From the NCBI RefSeq assembly GCF_042675665.1, contig NZ_JBHTJI010000001.1:558001-622000 (forward strand): 64,000 nucleotides of DNA. The letters are read 5' to 3'. Under the pieces are notes generated by a model. It had not been told where the DNA came from, ran no database searches, and saw only the letters and a program-made list of their open reading frames with translations. The position numbers were made by a program, and so were the translations under genes. Position 1 is the first letter of the stretch. Each line of letters begins with the position of its first letter. This DNA is from Mariniflexile jejuense (GTDB lineage: Bacteria > Bacteroidota > Bacteroidia > Flavobacteriales > Flavobacteriaceae). Below, piece after piece: positions 1 to 10,099 of the stretch.

Positions 1-21
1 TTGCCATTGGTTGCTGCTATT

Positions 22-606
22 TTAAGAAATAGCTTGTTTTATTAATGTTAAACTTTTTTCTGAATACTTAATTTTTAAGGCTTCTACATGTCCTTCTTCC
101 GACATTTTTACCCATGTTTTTTGAAGAATATCAATCAACTTTGCATCATCATGCTTTTCTGTAAATTCTTCAAAATAATAATCTAAAAACACCAAACAAA
201 TCACATCTTCCAATGTTTGGGTTTCTTCATTCTTTTTAATCAGTTTTTTGTTGATTAAAAATGAAACGCGCTCAATAAACTCATCTTCATAACCAACTTC
301 TTTTAAAATTTCAGCAGTTATGTCTGCATGCATTTTTTTTAAGGTTTCACGCCATTTTAAATAACCAACGCGGTCCATTGCATACTCATCTCTAGCAATT
401 TTCCAACGGCAAATGTGTTGTGCTCTAGCAGCAATTTGAAGCGCTCTAGATGCGTCTGGTTTAAACTGCAATAACTTTTGCGACATGCGTTGCGAATACA
501 ATAATTCTTTAGGAAAATCTAACCCACAAGCGTGGTAAACATTCGGATCTTCAGAATTTTTTCTATCTATTAAGGCTATGGCTGTTTCAAAACGTATTGG
601 TTTCAT
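22..606 (-). CDS. DUF4202 domain protein
   Basis: A 194-residue soluble protein that I recognise as DUF4202, a family of unknown biochemical function often found beside assimilatory nitrite reductase genes. The sequence is rich in charged residues and has no signal peptide or membrane segment. A His/Arg-rich stretch (AARAQHICRW, around residue 60) suggests a metal- or nucleotide-binding helical fold, but that is inference. It is the last gene of the nirB-nirD-DUF4202 run, starting 20 bp after nirD, so it is probably co-transcribed with them. The ATG start at 606 fits the family length. Family assignment is fairly sure; function is unknown. Confidence 0.8.
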   Translation of the reverse strand: MKPIRFETAIALIDRKNSEDPNVYHACGLDFPKELLYSQRMSQKLLQFKPDASRALQIAARAQHICRWKIARDEYAMDRVGYLKWRETLKKMHADITAEILKEVGYEDEFIERVSFLINKKLIKKNEETQTLEDVICLVFLDYYFEEFTEKHDDAKLIDILQKTWVKMSEEGHVEALKIKYSEKSLTLIKQAIS

Positions 607-626
607 GATGTGTATGTATTTTTGGT

Positions 627-1004
627 TTAATCTACAAAGCCAATATACACATTTTCACCTTCAATTTTAACAGGATATACGGCAATTTTTAAATCATCGC
701 CACCTAAATTACTACCGTCTTCCAACGAAAAATTCTTTTTATGCATTGGGCAAGCCACTTTAGCAACCCCATCTTTATCGCCTATCATTCCTAAAGACAA
801 TACCATTTCCATTTTATGCGGACATAAGTTTTGGCAGGCATACCATTTATCTTTTCTTGCGAAATTATACACTGCTATTTGCTTGGTTTTGTACTTAATA
901 CAAGCGCCGGTATTCTCTGGAAAATCGCTTACCGTACCAACCTCAAACCAAGTTTTTACTTCTGCCTCAGCAACCGATTTATATTGTTCTAGTATATTCT
1001 GCAT
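627..1004 (-). CDS. nirD: Nitrite reductase (NADH) small subunit NirD
   Basis: A 125-residue Rieske-type protein, the small subunit of the cytoplasmic NADH-dependent assimilatory nitrite reductase that reduces nitrite to ammonium. Many NirD proteins have lost the iron-sulfur ligands. Here both pairs look present: CPH near residue 61 and CPMH near residue 85, so a [2Fe-2S] cluster may be bound. The gene lies about 100 bp downstream of nirB on the same strand, and the gap contains a degenerate dispersed repeat. ATG start at 1004. Confidence 0.9.
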   Translation of the reverse strand: MQNILEQYKSVAEAEVKTWFEVGTVSDFPENTGACIKYKTKQIAVYNFARKDKWYACQNLCPHKMEMVLSLGMIGDKDGVAKVACPMHKKNFSLEDGSNLGGDDLKIAVYPVKIEGENVYIGFVD

Positions 1005-1009
1005 TTTTA

Positions 1010-1095
1010 TATTTGTTTGTTATTAAGTTGTTGGTTGTTATGCTGCATGTTGTTAAGTTGCAATACAATTCCACGACATACAACTTTACAACTCT
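1010..1095. repeat. Dispersed intergenic repeat, copy A (between nirB and nirD)
   Basis: A stretch dominated by GTTGTTAAGTTG-like units followed by their rough complements (CAACTTTACAACT). It can fold into an imperfect hairpin. Similar sequence occurs at about 39030-39115 and 48470-48560, and a short piece appears inside prmC. The function is not known. Confidence 0.5.
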
Positions 1096-1102
1096 TTATA
1101 TT

Positions 1103-3622
1103 TTACCACGCTTTAGGCATTTTCTGGTCGCGCATTGGTACAAACACCAAGTTATCATCAGTATCATCCGAATTCACAAAATGCTTGAAACGTTTTGCCA
1201 TATTTGGGTCTTCAATAGCTTGTTTCCATTCACATTCGTATTTGTTTACAAGCCCTTGCATTTCTTGTTCTAATTCTTCAGCAATTCCTAAGGAATCTTC
1301 AATAACTACTTTCTTCAAATAGTCTATACCTCCATCTAATTTTTCTAACCAAGGTGCGGTTCTAACTAAAGGTCCAGCAGTACGTATGTAGAACATTAAG
1401 AATCTATCTAAGTATTTTATAGCTGTGGCATCGTCCAATTGTTCTGCAAAAAGAATGGCGTGTTTTGGTGTTGCGCCACCGTTTCCACATACATATAAGT
1501 TCCATCCACCATCAACTGCAATCAATCCAAAATCTTTCCCTCTAGCTTCGGCACATTCTCTAATACAACCCGAAACACCTCCTTTTAATTTATGTGGCGA
1601 ACGTAAACCTTTATAACGATTTTCAATTTCAATCGCGAATGTTACACTTTCGTGCATACCGTAGCGACACCATGTAGAACCTACACAACTTTTTACGGTA
1701 CGTAACGACTTCCCGTAGGCATGTCCGCTTTCAAAACCAGCATCAATTAATTCTTTCCAAATAAGTGGTAATTCGTGTAATTGTGCGCCGAATAAATCGA
1801 TACGCTGTCCGCCCGTTATTTTCGTATATAAATCGTATTTTTTAGCAACTTCACCAATAACAATTAACTTATCTGGTGTAATTTCACCACCTGCAATTCT
1901 TGGCACTACCGAATAAGTTCCATTACGTTGAATGTTTGCTAAAAAACGGTCGTTGGTATCTTGAATAGCCACTTGCTTGTTTGGCGTTTCCATAGTTATA
2001 GTCGCGAAAATAGATGCCAATGCTGGTTTACAAACCTCACAACCATCGCCTTCACCAAACAGGTTCAGTGCTTCGTCGTAATCTGCAACTCTATTTACTT
2101 TTACTAAATCGTATAACTCTTGACGGTTAAAGCTAAAGTGCTCGCAAAGCGTTTCTTTAACTTCTTTTCCTAACGATTTAAGGGTTTCGTTAACCAAATC
2201 GACCACCATAGGTTTACAACCACCACAACCTGTAGTTGCTTTGGTTTTTGCTATCACATCACCTAAATTTTGACAATCGCCTTCAGTAATTGAACAACAA
2301 ATAGCACCTTTTGTAACACTCTCACAAGAACAAACTTGTGCCGCATCTGGAATATCCATCACACTTCCAAACGATGAGCCTCCTTCACCTCTACTTCCTA
2401 AAATCAACTCTTCGGCATCTTCTGGAATTGGCAATCCGTTTAAATATATTTGGTGAAACATATTATAATCAGACGCATCTCCAACTAAAATTCCTCCTAA
2501 AAGGTTTTTCCCATCATGGCTAATGTTAATACGTTTGTATAAATTCTTCGTTTTGTTTTCGTAAATAATAGAATAACCCTTTTCAACAGGCATAAAAGGT
2601 TCACCATAACTCGCTACATCTACGCCTATCAATTTCAATTTGGTAGACATATCGATATCGCTTTGCATTAAAACCTCTACATTTCCTAAAATTTGGTTTA
2701 CTGCAACACCAGCCATATCATAACCAGGTGCTACCAAACCGTAGATCATTTGGTTATACAAAGCAACTTCACCAATAGCATAAATTTCAGGATCTGAAGT
2801 TTGCATTTTATCATTAACAACAATACCACCTCGTGTTCCCATTTCTAAAAAACAGGTTTTTGCTAGTTCGTCACGCGGACGTATTCCTGCTGAAATAACC
2901 AACATTTCAACATCAATTTTATCGTATTCACCAAACTCCATTCCTGTGATACTTTTATCACCCAATATTTTATTAGTAGCTTTTGAAAGGTGTATATTAA
3001 TGCCTAAAGATTCTAATTTTTCTTGTAAAACTTTACTAGCTCTGGTGTCTAACTGACGTGGCATTAACTTATTTGCAAATTCAACAACATGCGGTTCAAA
3101 GCCCATATCCATAACCGCTTTAGCAGCTTCCAAACCTAATAAACCACCACCAAGAACTGCTGCTTTAATTGTATCACTTTTTCTACCTTTCTTCAATTTA
3201 GCAGCATAAGAAAGCATGTCTTCCAAATCTTCAATAGTTCTATAAACAAAAACTCCTTGTTTCTCTACACCAGGAATATTTGGTACAAAAGGCGCAGAAC
3301 CTGTTGCTAAAACTAAGTAGTCGTACTTATAATTTAAATCTTTAGACGTTGTTACTTTTTTAGAAACACGATGAATTGCTGTAATACGTTCATTGGTAAC
3401 TAATTCAATACCATGTTCTTCGTACCAAGATCTTGGAGCCATTTCTAAAGCTTTTGCATCTTTATTTTGAAAAAACTCACTTAAATGAACACGATCGTAT
3501 GCTGGTCTGGGTTCTTCACCAAAAACAGTTAACTGAAACTTTTTGCCTTTTGCTAAAGCTACAAACTTTTCACAAAATTTATACCCTACCATTCCGTTAC
3601 CGACAACTATAATTTTTTTCAT
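1103..3622 (-). CDS. nirB: Nitrite reductase (NADH) large subunit NirB
   Basis: A protein of about 839 residues that carries out the six-electron reduction of nitrite to ammonium in the cytoplasm. Domain order: an N-terminal FAD/NAD(P)-binding pyridine-nucleotide oxidoreductase with GNGMVGYKF at the first dinucleotide fold, BFD-like [2Fe-2S] segments with cysteine clusters (CSCES, CGGC), then the sulfite/nitrite reductase half. The siroheme/4Fe-4S ligands are visible as CVGSTWC (about residues 646-652) and CIREC (about 686-690). I chose the ATG at 3622; the frame stays open 7 codons upstream, but the family starts at MKKIIVVGNG. Length and motifs are normal for NirB. nirD and the DUF4202 gene follow on the same strand. 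Confidence 0.95.
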   Translation of the reverse strand: MKKIIVVGNGMVGYKFCEKFVALAKGKKFQLTVFGEEPRPAYDRVHLSEFFQNKDAKALEMAPRSWYEEHGIELVTNERITAIHRVSKKVTTSKDLNYKYDYLVLATGSAPFVPNIPGVEKQGVFVYRTIEDLEDMLSYAAKLKKGRKSDTIKAAVLGGGLLGLEAAKAVMDMGFEPHVVEFANKLMPRQLDTRASKVLQEKLESLGINIHLSKATNKILGDKSITGMEFGEYDKIDVEMLVISAGIRPRDELAKTCFLEMGTRGGIVVNDKMQTSDPEIYAIGEVALYNQMIYGLVAPGYDMAGVAVNQILGNVEVLMQSDIDMSTKLKLIGVDVASYGEPFMPVEKGYSIIYENKTKNLYKRINISHDGKNLLGGILVGDASDYNMFHQIYLNGLPIPEDAEELILGSRGEGGSSFGSVMDIPDAAQVCSCESVTKGAICCSITEGDCQNLGDVIAKTKATTGCGGCKPMVVDLVNETLKSLGKEVKETLCEHFSFNRQELYDLVKVNRVADYDEALNLFGEGDGCEVCKPALASIFATITMETPNKQVAIQDTNDRFLANIQRNGTYSVVPRIAGGEITPDKLIVIGEVAKKYDLYTKITGGQRIDLFGAQLHELPLIWKELIDAGFESGHAYGKSLRTVKSCVGSTWCRYGMHESVTFAIEIENRYKGLRSPHKLKGGVSGCIRECAEARGKDFGLIAVDGGWNLYVCGNGGATPKHAILFAEQLDDATAIKYLDRFLMFYIRTAGPLVRTAPWLEKLDGGIDYLKKVVIEDSLGIAEELEQEMQGLVNKYECEWKQAIEDPNMAKRFKHFVNSDDTDDNLVFVPMRDQKMPKAW

Positions 3623-3623
3623 A

Positions 3624-3665
3624 ATTACGTATTTATAATGCAAACATAAATAAAAACTACGTAAT
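3624..3665 (-). promoter_or_regulatory. Putative nirB promoter flanked by inverted TACGTA boxes
   Basis: Just upstream of nirB the minus strand carries TATGTTTG (plus positions 3641-3648), matching the Bacteroidota -7 consensus TAnnTTTG. It is flanked by ATTACGTA (3624-3631) and its exact inverted copy TACGTAAT (3658-3665). Paired boxes around a -7 element suggest an operator. No clear -33 TTTG was found. This is inference from sequence only. Confidence 0.35.
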
Positions 3666-3789
3666 AATACTTAATTTTGAATAAGAAAAGTTCAATTTTA
3701 AACAACTATTAGCAATTTCACAAATAGTGTAAAGTTTTTCTAAGTATTAATCAAAATAATAATGTTATAAATATGAAAGAATAAGAATC

Positions 3790-6084
3790 TTATATTATTT
3801 CAATAGTTATTATCACACTTTTTGAAGCTGGCGTTTTAGCCGTGTGAGCAAAACTATCTAATGGAACTAACACATTTGTTTCTGGAAAATACGTAGCACA
3901 ACAATTTTTAGGAATATCATAACCAACTACTTTAAAATTATTAGCTTTTCTAATAACACCATTAAATTCCGATTTCAAATTAACAATTTGCTGTTCTTTC
4001 AACCCTCTAGTTTCCATATCTTCACGATTCATGAAAATGATACGACGTTCATTATAAATACCTCGGTAGCGGTCGTTTAATCCGTAAATGGTTGTGTTGA
4101 ATTGATCGTGACTACGAATGGTCATCATTATTAATTCATCATCTTTAAGCTTCCATTCTGGCAATTTATTAATGGTGAAATTGGCTTTTCCAGTTTTGGT
4201 TTTGAATTGCCTAACACGTGCGCCATTTGGTAAATAAAATCCTGAAGATTCTTTTAATTTGGTGTTATAATTTTCAAAACCATCAACAACTTCCTGAATA
4301 TCATTACGTACTAAATTATAGTCGTCTTTGTATTGAAGCCAATTAATTTTAGTTTTTCCTTGTAAAGTCGCATTGGCTACACCACAAACTACGGCTACTT
4401 CACTAATTAATTTATCGGAACACGGTTCTAAAACACCTTTAGTTGAAGACACTATTCCCATAGAATTTTCAACACTTTGTACTTGAATACCTGTTTTTTG
4501 ATAATCCTTTTCAGAACGACCCAAACACGGTAAAATCAATGCTTCTTTACCCGTAACTAAATGTGAACGGTTTAATTTGGTACTTACATGAACTGTTAAA
4601 TTACAATTTGATATTGCTTGTGCTGCATAAGCGGTATCAGGCACTGCGGAAATAAAATTACCACCCATACCGAAAAATACATTAGCTCTCTCTTCATACA
4701 TTGCTTTTATAGAATCTATTACCGAATAGCCGTGTTTTGTACTTGGTTTAAAGCCATATTTAGCTTCAATTTTATCTAAAAAAGCTTGTGGTGCAGATTC
4801 CCAGATACCAACGGTTCTATCGCCTTGCACGTTAGAATGTCCACGAACAGGACACGTACCAGCACCTTCTTTACCAATACTTCCTTTTAATAACAATAAA
4901 TTCACCAATTCGCGAATATTGTCAACTGCATTTTGGTGTTGGGTTAAACCCATTGCCCAACAAATAATAATTTTGTTGTTGTTCAATATAAGATTGAAAA
5001 CATCATCAAAAATAGCTTTTGAAACACCTGAAGCTTTTAAGCAATCTTCAAAATTATAGGTTTTTAAATCTGAAATAAAGTTTTGATAACCAAAGGTGAA
5101 ATCGTTAATAAAATCTTTATCAAAAACACCACCCGAAAGCTCTTCTTTTTCAAGTAATTTAATAAGCAATGCTTTTATAAAAGCCACATCACCATTGATG
5201 GTTATTGGCACAAAAATATCAGCAATTTTAGTGCCGCCTGTTAGTAATTTAAGTGGGTTTTGTGGATTAGTGAATTTTATTAATCCTGCTTCTGGTAACG
5301 GATTTATGGCAATTATTTTACCGCCATTCGATTTACATTTTTCTAAAGCTGTTAGCATTCTTGGGTGGTTTGTTGCTGGATTTTGACCAATAACCATAAC
5401 AACTTCAGCTTTATACAAATCGTCCAAAGTTACCGAGCCTTTTCCTATGCCCAAAGTTTCAGATAATGCACTTCCACTCGCTTCATGACACATATTTGAG
5501 CAATCGGGTAAATTAGATGTACCAAACTCACGTACAAATAATTGATATAAAAAAGCCGCTTCATTCGTGGTTCTTCCCGATGTATAAAAAACAGCTTCAT
5601 CAGGATTATTCAATTTATTTAAATGTGTTGCTACTTTATTAAACGCCGCTTTCCAAGAAATGGGTTGGTAATGTGAAGCACCTTCTGCTAAAAACATAGG
5701 TTCTGATAACCGCCCAGATTTACCAATTTCAAAATCTGACCAACTTGCAAGTTCATCTACCGAATGCTTTTGAAAAAACGTTTCACCAATGGTTTTATTT
5801 TGCGCTTCTTCTGCCATAGCTTTCATGCCGTTTTCACAAAATTCACCTAAAGATGAACGCTCATCATCTGGATCTGGCCATGCACAACCTGGGCAATCAA
5901 ATCCTCCTTTTTGATTGATTTTTGCTGAAATTTTAAGCACATCACTAGGCTTCATGTACTTTGAAACTTGACCTAACACCACTTTTATAGAAGTAAACCC
6001 AACACTGTTTTTAGGTGGAAGTGTTGTTTTTAAATTCTGAAACTTCTCTGGTGTTTTGGCTTTATCTTCTGGTGATGAACTCAT
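3790..6084 (-). CDS. FdhF/YdeP-family molybdopterin oxidoreductase
   Basis: A protein of about 764 residues in the formate-dehydrogenase-like molybdopterin family of the YdeP/FdhF subtype. The N-terminal signature GGFDCPGCAWPD with a third cysteine in FCENG is typical, and the rest has the DMSO-reductase-type molybdopterin fold with a C-terminal molydopterin dinucleotide-binding domain (GARVRQFKTKTGKANF, YGLNDRYRG). There is no signal peptide, so it is probably cytoplasmic. Substrate is not established for this subtype; formate or another oxyanion is possible. I prefer the ATG at 6084 to the TTG four codons upstream. It starts 34 bp after the YheT-like gene and lies upstream of nirB, which hints at a link to nitrogen metabolism. 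Confidence 0.85.
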   Translation of the reverse strand: MSSSPEDKAKTPEKFQNLKTTLPPKNSVGFTSIKVVLGQVSKYMKPSDVLKISAKINQKGGFDCPGCAWPDPDDERSSLGEFCENGMKAMAEEAQNKTIGETFFQKHSVDELASWSDFEIGKSGRLSEPMFLAEGASHYQPISWKAAFNKVATHLNKLNNPDEAVFYTSGRTTNEAAFLYQLFVREFGTSNLPDCSNMCHEASGSALSETLGIGKGSVTLDDLYKAEVVMVIGQNPATNHPRMLTALEKCKSNGGKIIAINPLPEAGLIKFTNPQNPLKLLTGGTKIADIFVPITINGDVAFIKALLIKLLEKEELSGGVFDKDFINDFTFGYQNFISDLKTYNFEDCLKASGVSKAIFDDVFNLILNNNKIIICWAMGLTQHQNAVDNIRELVNLLLLKGSIGKEGAGTCPVRGHSNVQGDRTVGIWESAPQAFLDKIEAKYGFKPSTKHGYSVIDSIKAMYEERANVFFGMGGNFISAVPDTAYAAQAISNCNLTVHVSTKLNRSHLVTGKEALILPCLGRSEKDYQKTGIQVQSVENSMGIVSSTKGVLEPCSDKLISEVAVVCGVANATLQGKTKINWLQYKDDYNLVRNDIQEVVDGFENYNTKLKESSGFYLPNGARVRQFKTKTGKANFTINKLPEWKLKDDELIMMTIRSHDQFNTTIYGLNDRYRGIYNERRIIFMNREDMETRGLKEQQIVNLKSEFNGVIRKANNFKVVGYDIPKNCCATYFPETNVLVPLDSFAHTAKTPASKSVIITIEII

Positions 6085-6118
6085 ATTGTATTTCAAAAAT
6101 TATCTATTAAAGATATGG

Positions 6119-7078
6119 CTAATTGGCAGTTTTTATAAACTCTAAGGCTCGTTTTTCATTATAATACACATTCTTTTTATCAATAAAACCCACATGACCA
6201 CCAAATTTTGGCATTTCTAAATATAAGTTAGGGTTTTGTTTTGCTTCTTTTACAGGAAAACACTCAGGCGACAAAAACGAATCGTTAAGAGCGTTAATAA
6301 TAAGAGTTGGTGTTTTTATGTTTGGGAGAAATTGCAAACTACTACTCTTTTCATAATAATCTTCAGCATCTGCAAAACCATGTGCTTTAGCGGTGTAAAC
6401 ATTATCAAAATCATACAAGGTTTTTATAGATTTAATAGCTTCGACACTTAAATCTTTATCAAAATGTATTTGTTTTATTTTCAATCTGTTAACTAAATGT
6501 TTTTTAAACCTATCATGAAATAATATATTTTTAAAGGTATGTAATTCTTTGGCTGAACCCGATAAATAACAAGGTGATGAAACCGCAATTGCTGCTTTTA
6601 TTTGCATTGGAACCGTTTCCCGTTCGCCTAAATATTTTAGAATCATATTCGCACCTAAACTGATGCCTTTTAGAAAGATTTCACTATATCCTTTTTGCTC
6701 AATAGCATGGTTTACAACCGCTTCCAAATCTTCAGTAGCTCCAGAATGGTAACTTCTGTACAGTAAATTATCTTCACCACTACACCCTCTAAAATTTACA
6801 CAAACGGCATCTATATTATTTTCATTAAACAATTTGGCAGCACCAGTTACGTATGGTCGTTGAGCATGACCTTCCAAGCCATGAAGTAAAATAATGAGTT
6901 TGTTGCTTTTTTCTTTTGAAAAACTCCAATCTAAATCCAAAAAATCGCCATCGCTTAAAGTAATACGTTCGCGTTCTTGCTTTAATGTAACCTTACGTGC
7001 TAACCCAGAATATACAGTTGCTACAAAGCCATTTTTAAAGAAAAATGGTGGTTTATAAGTTGAATCTAATATGGGCAT
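6119..7078 (-). CDS. YheT-family alpha/beta hydrolase
   Basis: A hydrolase of about 319 residues of the YheT/ABHD1-3 type. The oxyanion-side HGLEGHAQRPY motif, the nucleophile elbow KGISLGANM (GxSxG) and a C-terminal HGGHVGF-type histidine region (FGGHVGF) are visible. Substrates are generally esters; the physiological one is unknown. The frame is open to 7120, overlapping the adenine deaminase gene, but the ATG at 7078 gives the family start MPILDSTYKPP, so I use it. Probably in one transcript with ade upstream and the molybdoenzyme downstream. Confidence 0.85.
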   Translation of the reverse strand: MPILDSTYKPPFFFKNGFVATVYSGLARKVTLKQERERITLSDGDFLDLDWSFSKEKSNKLIILLHGLEGHAQRPYVTGAAKLFNENNIDAVCVNFRGCSGEDNLLYRSYHSGATEDLEAVVNHAIEQKGYSEIFLKGISLGANMILKYLGERETVPMQIKAAIAVSSPCYLSGSAKELHTFKNILFHDRFKKHLVNRLKIKQIHFDKDLSVEAIKSIKTLYDFDNVYTAKAHGFADAEDYYEKSSSLQFLPNIKTPTLIINALNDSFLSPECFPVKEAKQNPNLYLEMPKFGGHVGFIDKKNVYYNEKRALEFIKTAN

Positions 7079-7109
7079 TGTGTGGGTTTTAGGGTTTGGT
7101 GCAAAATAA

Positions 7110-8753
7110 TTAATTGTCAATGGTTAAAGCAGTAAATTTAAAATCTGTGCCATTAAATAAGCCTTTATCGCTTAGTTTTAATGATGGAATAACTAACAAA
7201 GCCATAAAAGACAAGGTCATGTACGGTGCATGCAACTTACTTCCTAATTGCTTTGCAATTTTATCTAATTCTGCATATTGCTTTCCTATAGTTTCACCAC
7301 ATTGATCACTCATAATGCCTGCTACTGACAATGGTACTATTTTTTCTTCGGTATTGGAAATAGCACAAATGCCTCCTTTATTTTCAATAATTAAATTAAC
7401 CGCTTTACTAATGGCTTCATCACTTACACCAACAGCAATAATGTTGTGCGAATCATGACCGACGGATGATGCTATTGCACCTTCCTTTAATCCAAAATTT
7501 TTAATAAATGCTATAGCTGGTTTTTCGTTTTTATAACGGTTTACAACTGTCATTTTTAAAATATCTTTTGCTGTGTTTGAAACGATATTTCCATCAACTA
7601 TTAAAGCATTTTCAATTAATTCATTAGTAACTAATTGTCCTTCTAGCGCTTCAATAACTCTTATTTTTTTTGCTGAAGATGCAACTTTGAAATCTAAAAT
7701 TTCTTTTTTATCACAATTGAAATTATTCAGGTTTTCAAAAGAAACAGGCTTGATTAATGATTGTCCGTTATCAAACACTAACTCGCCATCAACATAGGTT
7801 TGAAGTGTTTTAAAGTTAATTAAATCGTTTACCACAATACAATCGGCAGCATCACCAATTTGTAATAATCCTACATCCAAATTATAGTGCTTAACTGGAT
7901 TGATACATGCCATTTGCAACACTTTAAAAACATCAATACCTTTTGTAACCGCACGAGCACAAAGGCTATTTATATGACTTATTATTAAATCGTCTGGGTG
8001 TTTATCATCACTGCAAAACATCATATTTTCAAAATATTCTGAAGCTAAACCAATTAATGCTTCAAAATTTTTGGCTGCACTACCTTCACGAATTAATATT
8101 TTCATGCCTTTTTGAAGCTTTTCTAAAGCTTCATTATGGGTAAAACATTCATGGTCTGTAGTAATACCTGCATTTATGTATTTTGAAATAGCATCGCCTT
8201 GTAGTCCTGGTGCATGCCCATCAACCGGTTTGTTGTAATGCTTTGCTAAAGCTATTTTTTTCATTACCTCAGCGTCGTCAAATAAGACGCCAGGATAATT
8301 CATCATTTCTGCTAAATATTTAATATCTGCGTTTTCTAAAAGTGATTTTATCCCGTCTGAATCTATAACTGCACCAGTCGATTCAAACGTGGTTGCTGGC
8401 ACACATGATGGCGCGCCAAAATTGAACTTAAATGGTACTTTTTTACCATTTTCAATCATAAATTCCACACCTTTTACGCCTAACACATTGGCTATTTCGT
8501 GTGGGTCTGAAACCGTTGCCACTGTACCATGTGTTACGGCTAAACGTGCAAATTCACTTGGTACTAACATGGAACTTTCTATATGAATATGAGCATCTAC
8601 AAAACCCGGAAGGATATAAGTTTCAAACTCGTGCGCTTTTTCAATAATTGCACTTACCTTACCATCTTTAAAAGTTATTTCACCTTTAAAAATGCGTTTG
8701 TTTTGTATATCTACTATGTTTCCTTGTAAAATCAATTTATATATTTTGTTCAA
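7110..8753 (-). CDS. ade: Adenine deaminase
   Basis: A 547-residue amidohydrolase that converts adenine to hypoxanthine and ammonia in purine salvage. Amidohydrolase metal ligands are visible in GFVDAHIHIESSML, with further family motifs (VDGHAPGL, TDHECFT, CSDDKHPDDL). The C-terminal VGHDSHNIIAVG segment is typical of Ade rather than other amidohydrolases. Length is normal. The start is a TTG at 8753; no ATG lies close enough to keep the N-terminal beta strand. It follows tilS by 31 bp on the same strand. Confidence 0.93.
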   Translation of the reverse strand: MNKIYKLILQGNIVDIQNKRIFKGEITFKDGKVSAIIEKAHEFETYILPGFVDAHIHIESSMLVPSEFARLAVTHGTVATVSDPHEIANVLGVKGVEFMIENGKKVPFKFNFGAPSCVPATTFESTGAVIDSDGIKSLLENADIKYLAEMMNYPGVLFDDAEVMKKIALAKHYNKPVDGHAPGLQGDAISKYINAGITTDHECFTHNEALEKLQKGMKILIREGSAAKNFEALIGLASEYFENMMFCSDDKHPDDLIISHINSLCARAVTKGIDVFKVLQMACINPVKHYNLDVGLLQIGDAADCIVVNDLINFKTLQTYVDGELVFDNGQSLIKPVSFENLNNFNCDKKEILDFKVASSAKKIRVIEALEGQLVTNELIENALIVDGNIVSNTAKDILKMTVVNRYKNEKPAIAFIKNFGLKEGAIASSVGHDSHNIIAVGVSDEAISKAVNLIIENKGGICAISNTEEKIVPLSVAGIMSDQCGETIGKQYAELDKIAKQLGSKLHAPYMTLSFMALLVIPSLKLSDKGLFNGTDFKFTALTIDN

Positions 8754-8784
8754 AGTGAATTCCTACCTTCGCAGAAATGACTAA

Positions 8785-10095
8785 CTATTTTAGTTCAATT
8801 TTTATAATCTGTTTTGTGTTTTTGGTTACTTTAAATCGGTTATCAGCACGTTTGCCTATTACCCAAACTATGGTGTTTCCTGAACACAATAACCATGCGT
8901 GTTCTTTATCCAACAGTGAATATTTTTCATCTTTAAAATACTTGCTTAATTTCTTTTTTCCTTGCATTCCTAAAGGATGAAATTCATCGCCTTTTTCCCA
9001 TTTTCTTAGTTGTAACGGATACTTTAACGCGTCTTCATCAACATAAATAGTGTTTTTTGAAGTTTCTAAAATAGCATCAACTTCATCAAAAAATAATACA
9101 CCAAAAGGGGTTTGAACGTGTGTATTTGTTTTTAAAATAGTTATTGCTTGTTGTTCTTCATCAACCAGTTCACTAAGCAATAAATAATCCCGGTCTTTAA
9201 TTAATCGCCATTTCTCTGAAAATACTTGTTTCCCTGATTGTGCCTCTAATAAACCAACAACATCTTGCCATTCTGTAAATCCGTATTCATTTAAAAACGC
9301 AAATAAATAGGCTTTTGTATTATTATGTTTTTTTATTAACTCAATATTTAATTGAAATCCTGTATCTGTTAAGTTAATAATACCTTGTTTAATTAAATCG
9401 GAAATTTTATCATTTACTATATCTCTAGAATCTTGTAAATTGCTAATTGTATTCTGAAAACTTTGCAACAAACTAGGATTAATTTCTTTTAATATTGGAA
9501 TTACATCGTGCCTTAATTTATTACGTAGATATTTAGTAGATGCATTACTACTATCATCGCGCCATTTTACATGATTTTCTTTTGCGTAATTTTCAATAGT
9601 TTCTCTAGAAAAAGGCAAAAGTGGACGAACAAACGCATCATTAACTTCTGGAATACCTATTAAGCCTTCTAAACCTGTACCTCTAGTAAAATTAATTAAA
9701 AACGTTTCTAGATTATCATCTGCATGGTGTGCTGTTAATATGTAATTGAAGTTTAATTGTTTCGCTAGTTCTTCAAACCAATCGTACCTTAATTTGCGTG
9801 CTGCCATTTGAATGGATAGCTTATTCTCTTTAGCAAAAACTTCCGTTTCAAAACTTTCTATAAAAACTTCCAAATCTAAATCTTCTGCCAGTTGTAATAC
9901 AAAGTCTTCATCGGCATCACTTTCGTTGCTTCGTAAATTAAAATTACAATGTGCCAATGCTATATTCAAACCCATTTTATGGCATAAAAGCACCAACACT
10001 ACACTATCAACACCACCAGAAACAGCAATTAAAAGCTTACTATCTTTTAAAAATGAAAGCTTCGAATTTATATGCCTTTGAAAGTTTTTTATCAT
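8785..10095 (-). CDS. tilS: tRNA(Ile)-lysidine synthase
   Basis: A 436-residue PP-loop ATPase that modifies the wobble cytidine of the CAU anticodon of tRNA-Ile2 to lysidine, making it read AUA. The P-loop SGGVDS sits near residue 26, the HCNFNLR and HHADDNLETFL motifs follow, and a C-terminal TilS substrate-binding domain is present (EKGDEFHPLGMQGKKKLSKY). The gene is essential in most bacteria. ATG start at 10095. A good promoter lies directly upstream, so the message may be leaderless. Confidence 0.95.
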   Translation of the reverse strand: MIKNFQRHINSKLSFLKDSKLLIAVSGGVDSVVLVLLCHKMGLNIALAHCNFNLRSNESDADEDFVLQLAEDLDLEVFIESFETEVFAKENKLSIQMAARKLRYDWFEELAKQLNFNYILTAHHADDNLETFLINFTRGTGLEGLIGIPEVNDAFVRPLLPFSRETIENYAKENHVKWRDDSSNASTKYLRNKLRHDVIPILKEINPSLLQSFQNTISNLQDSRDIVNDKISDLIKQGIINLTDTGFQLNIELIKKHNNTKAYLFAFLNEYGFTEWQDVVGLLEAQSGKQVFSEKWRLIKDRDYLLLSELVDEEQQAITILKTNTHVQTPFGVLFFDEVDAILETSKNTIYVDEDALKYPLQLRKWEKGDEFHPLGMQGKKKLSKYFKDEKYSLLDKEHAWLLCSGNTIVWVIGKRADNRFKVTKNTKQIIKIELK

Positions 10096-10099
10096 ATCT

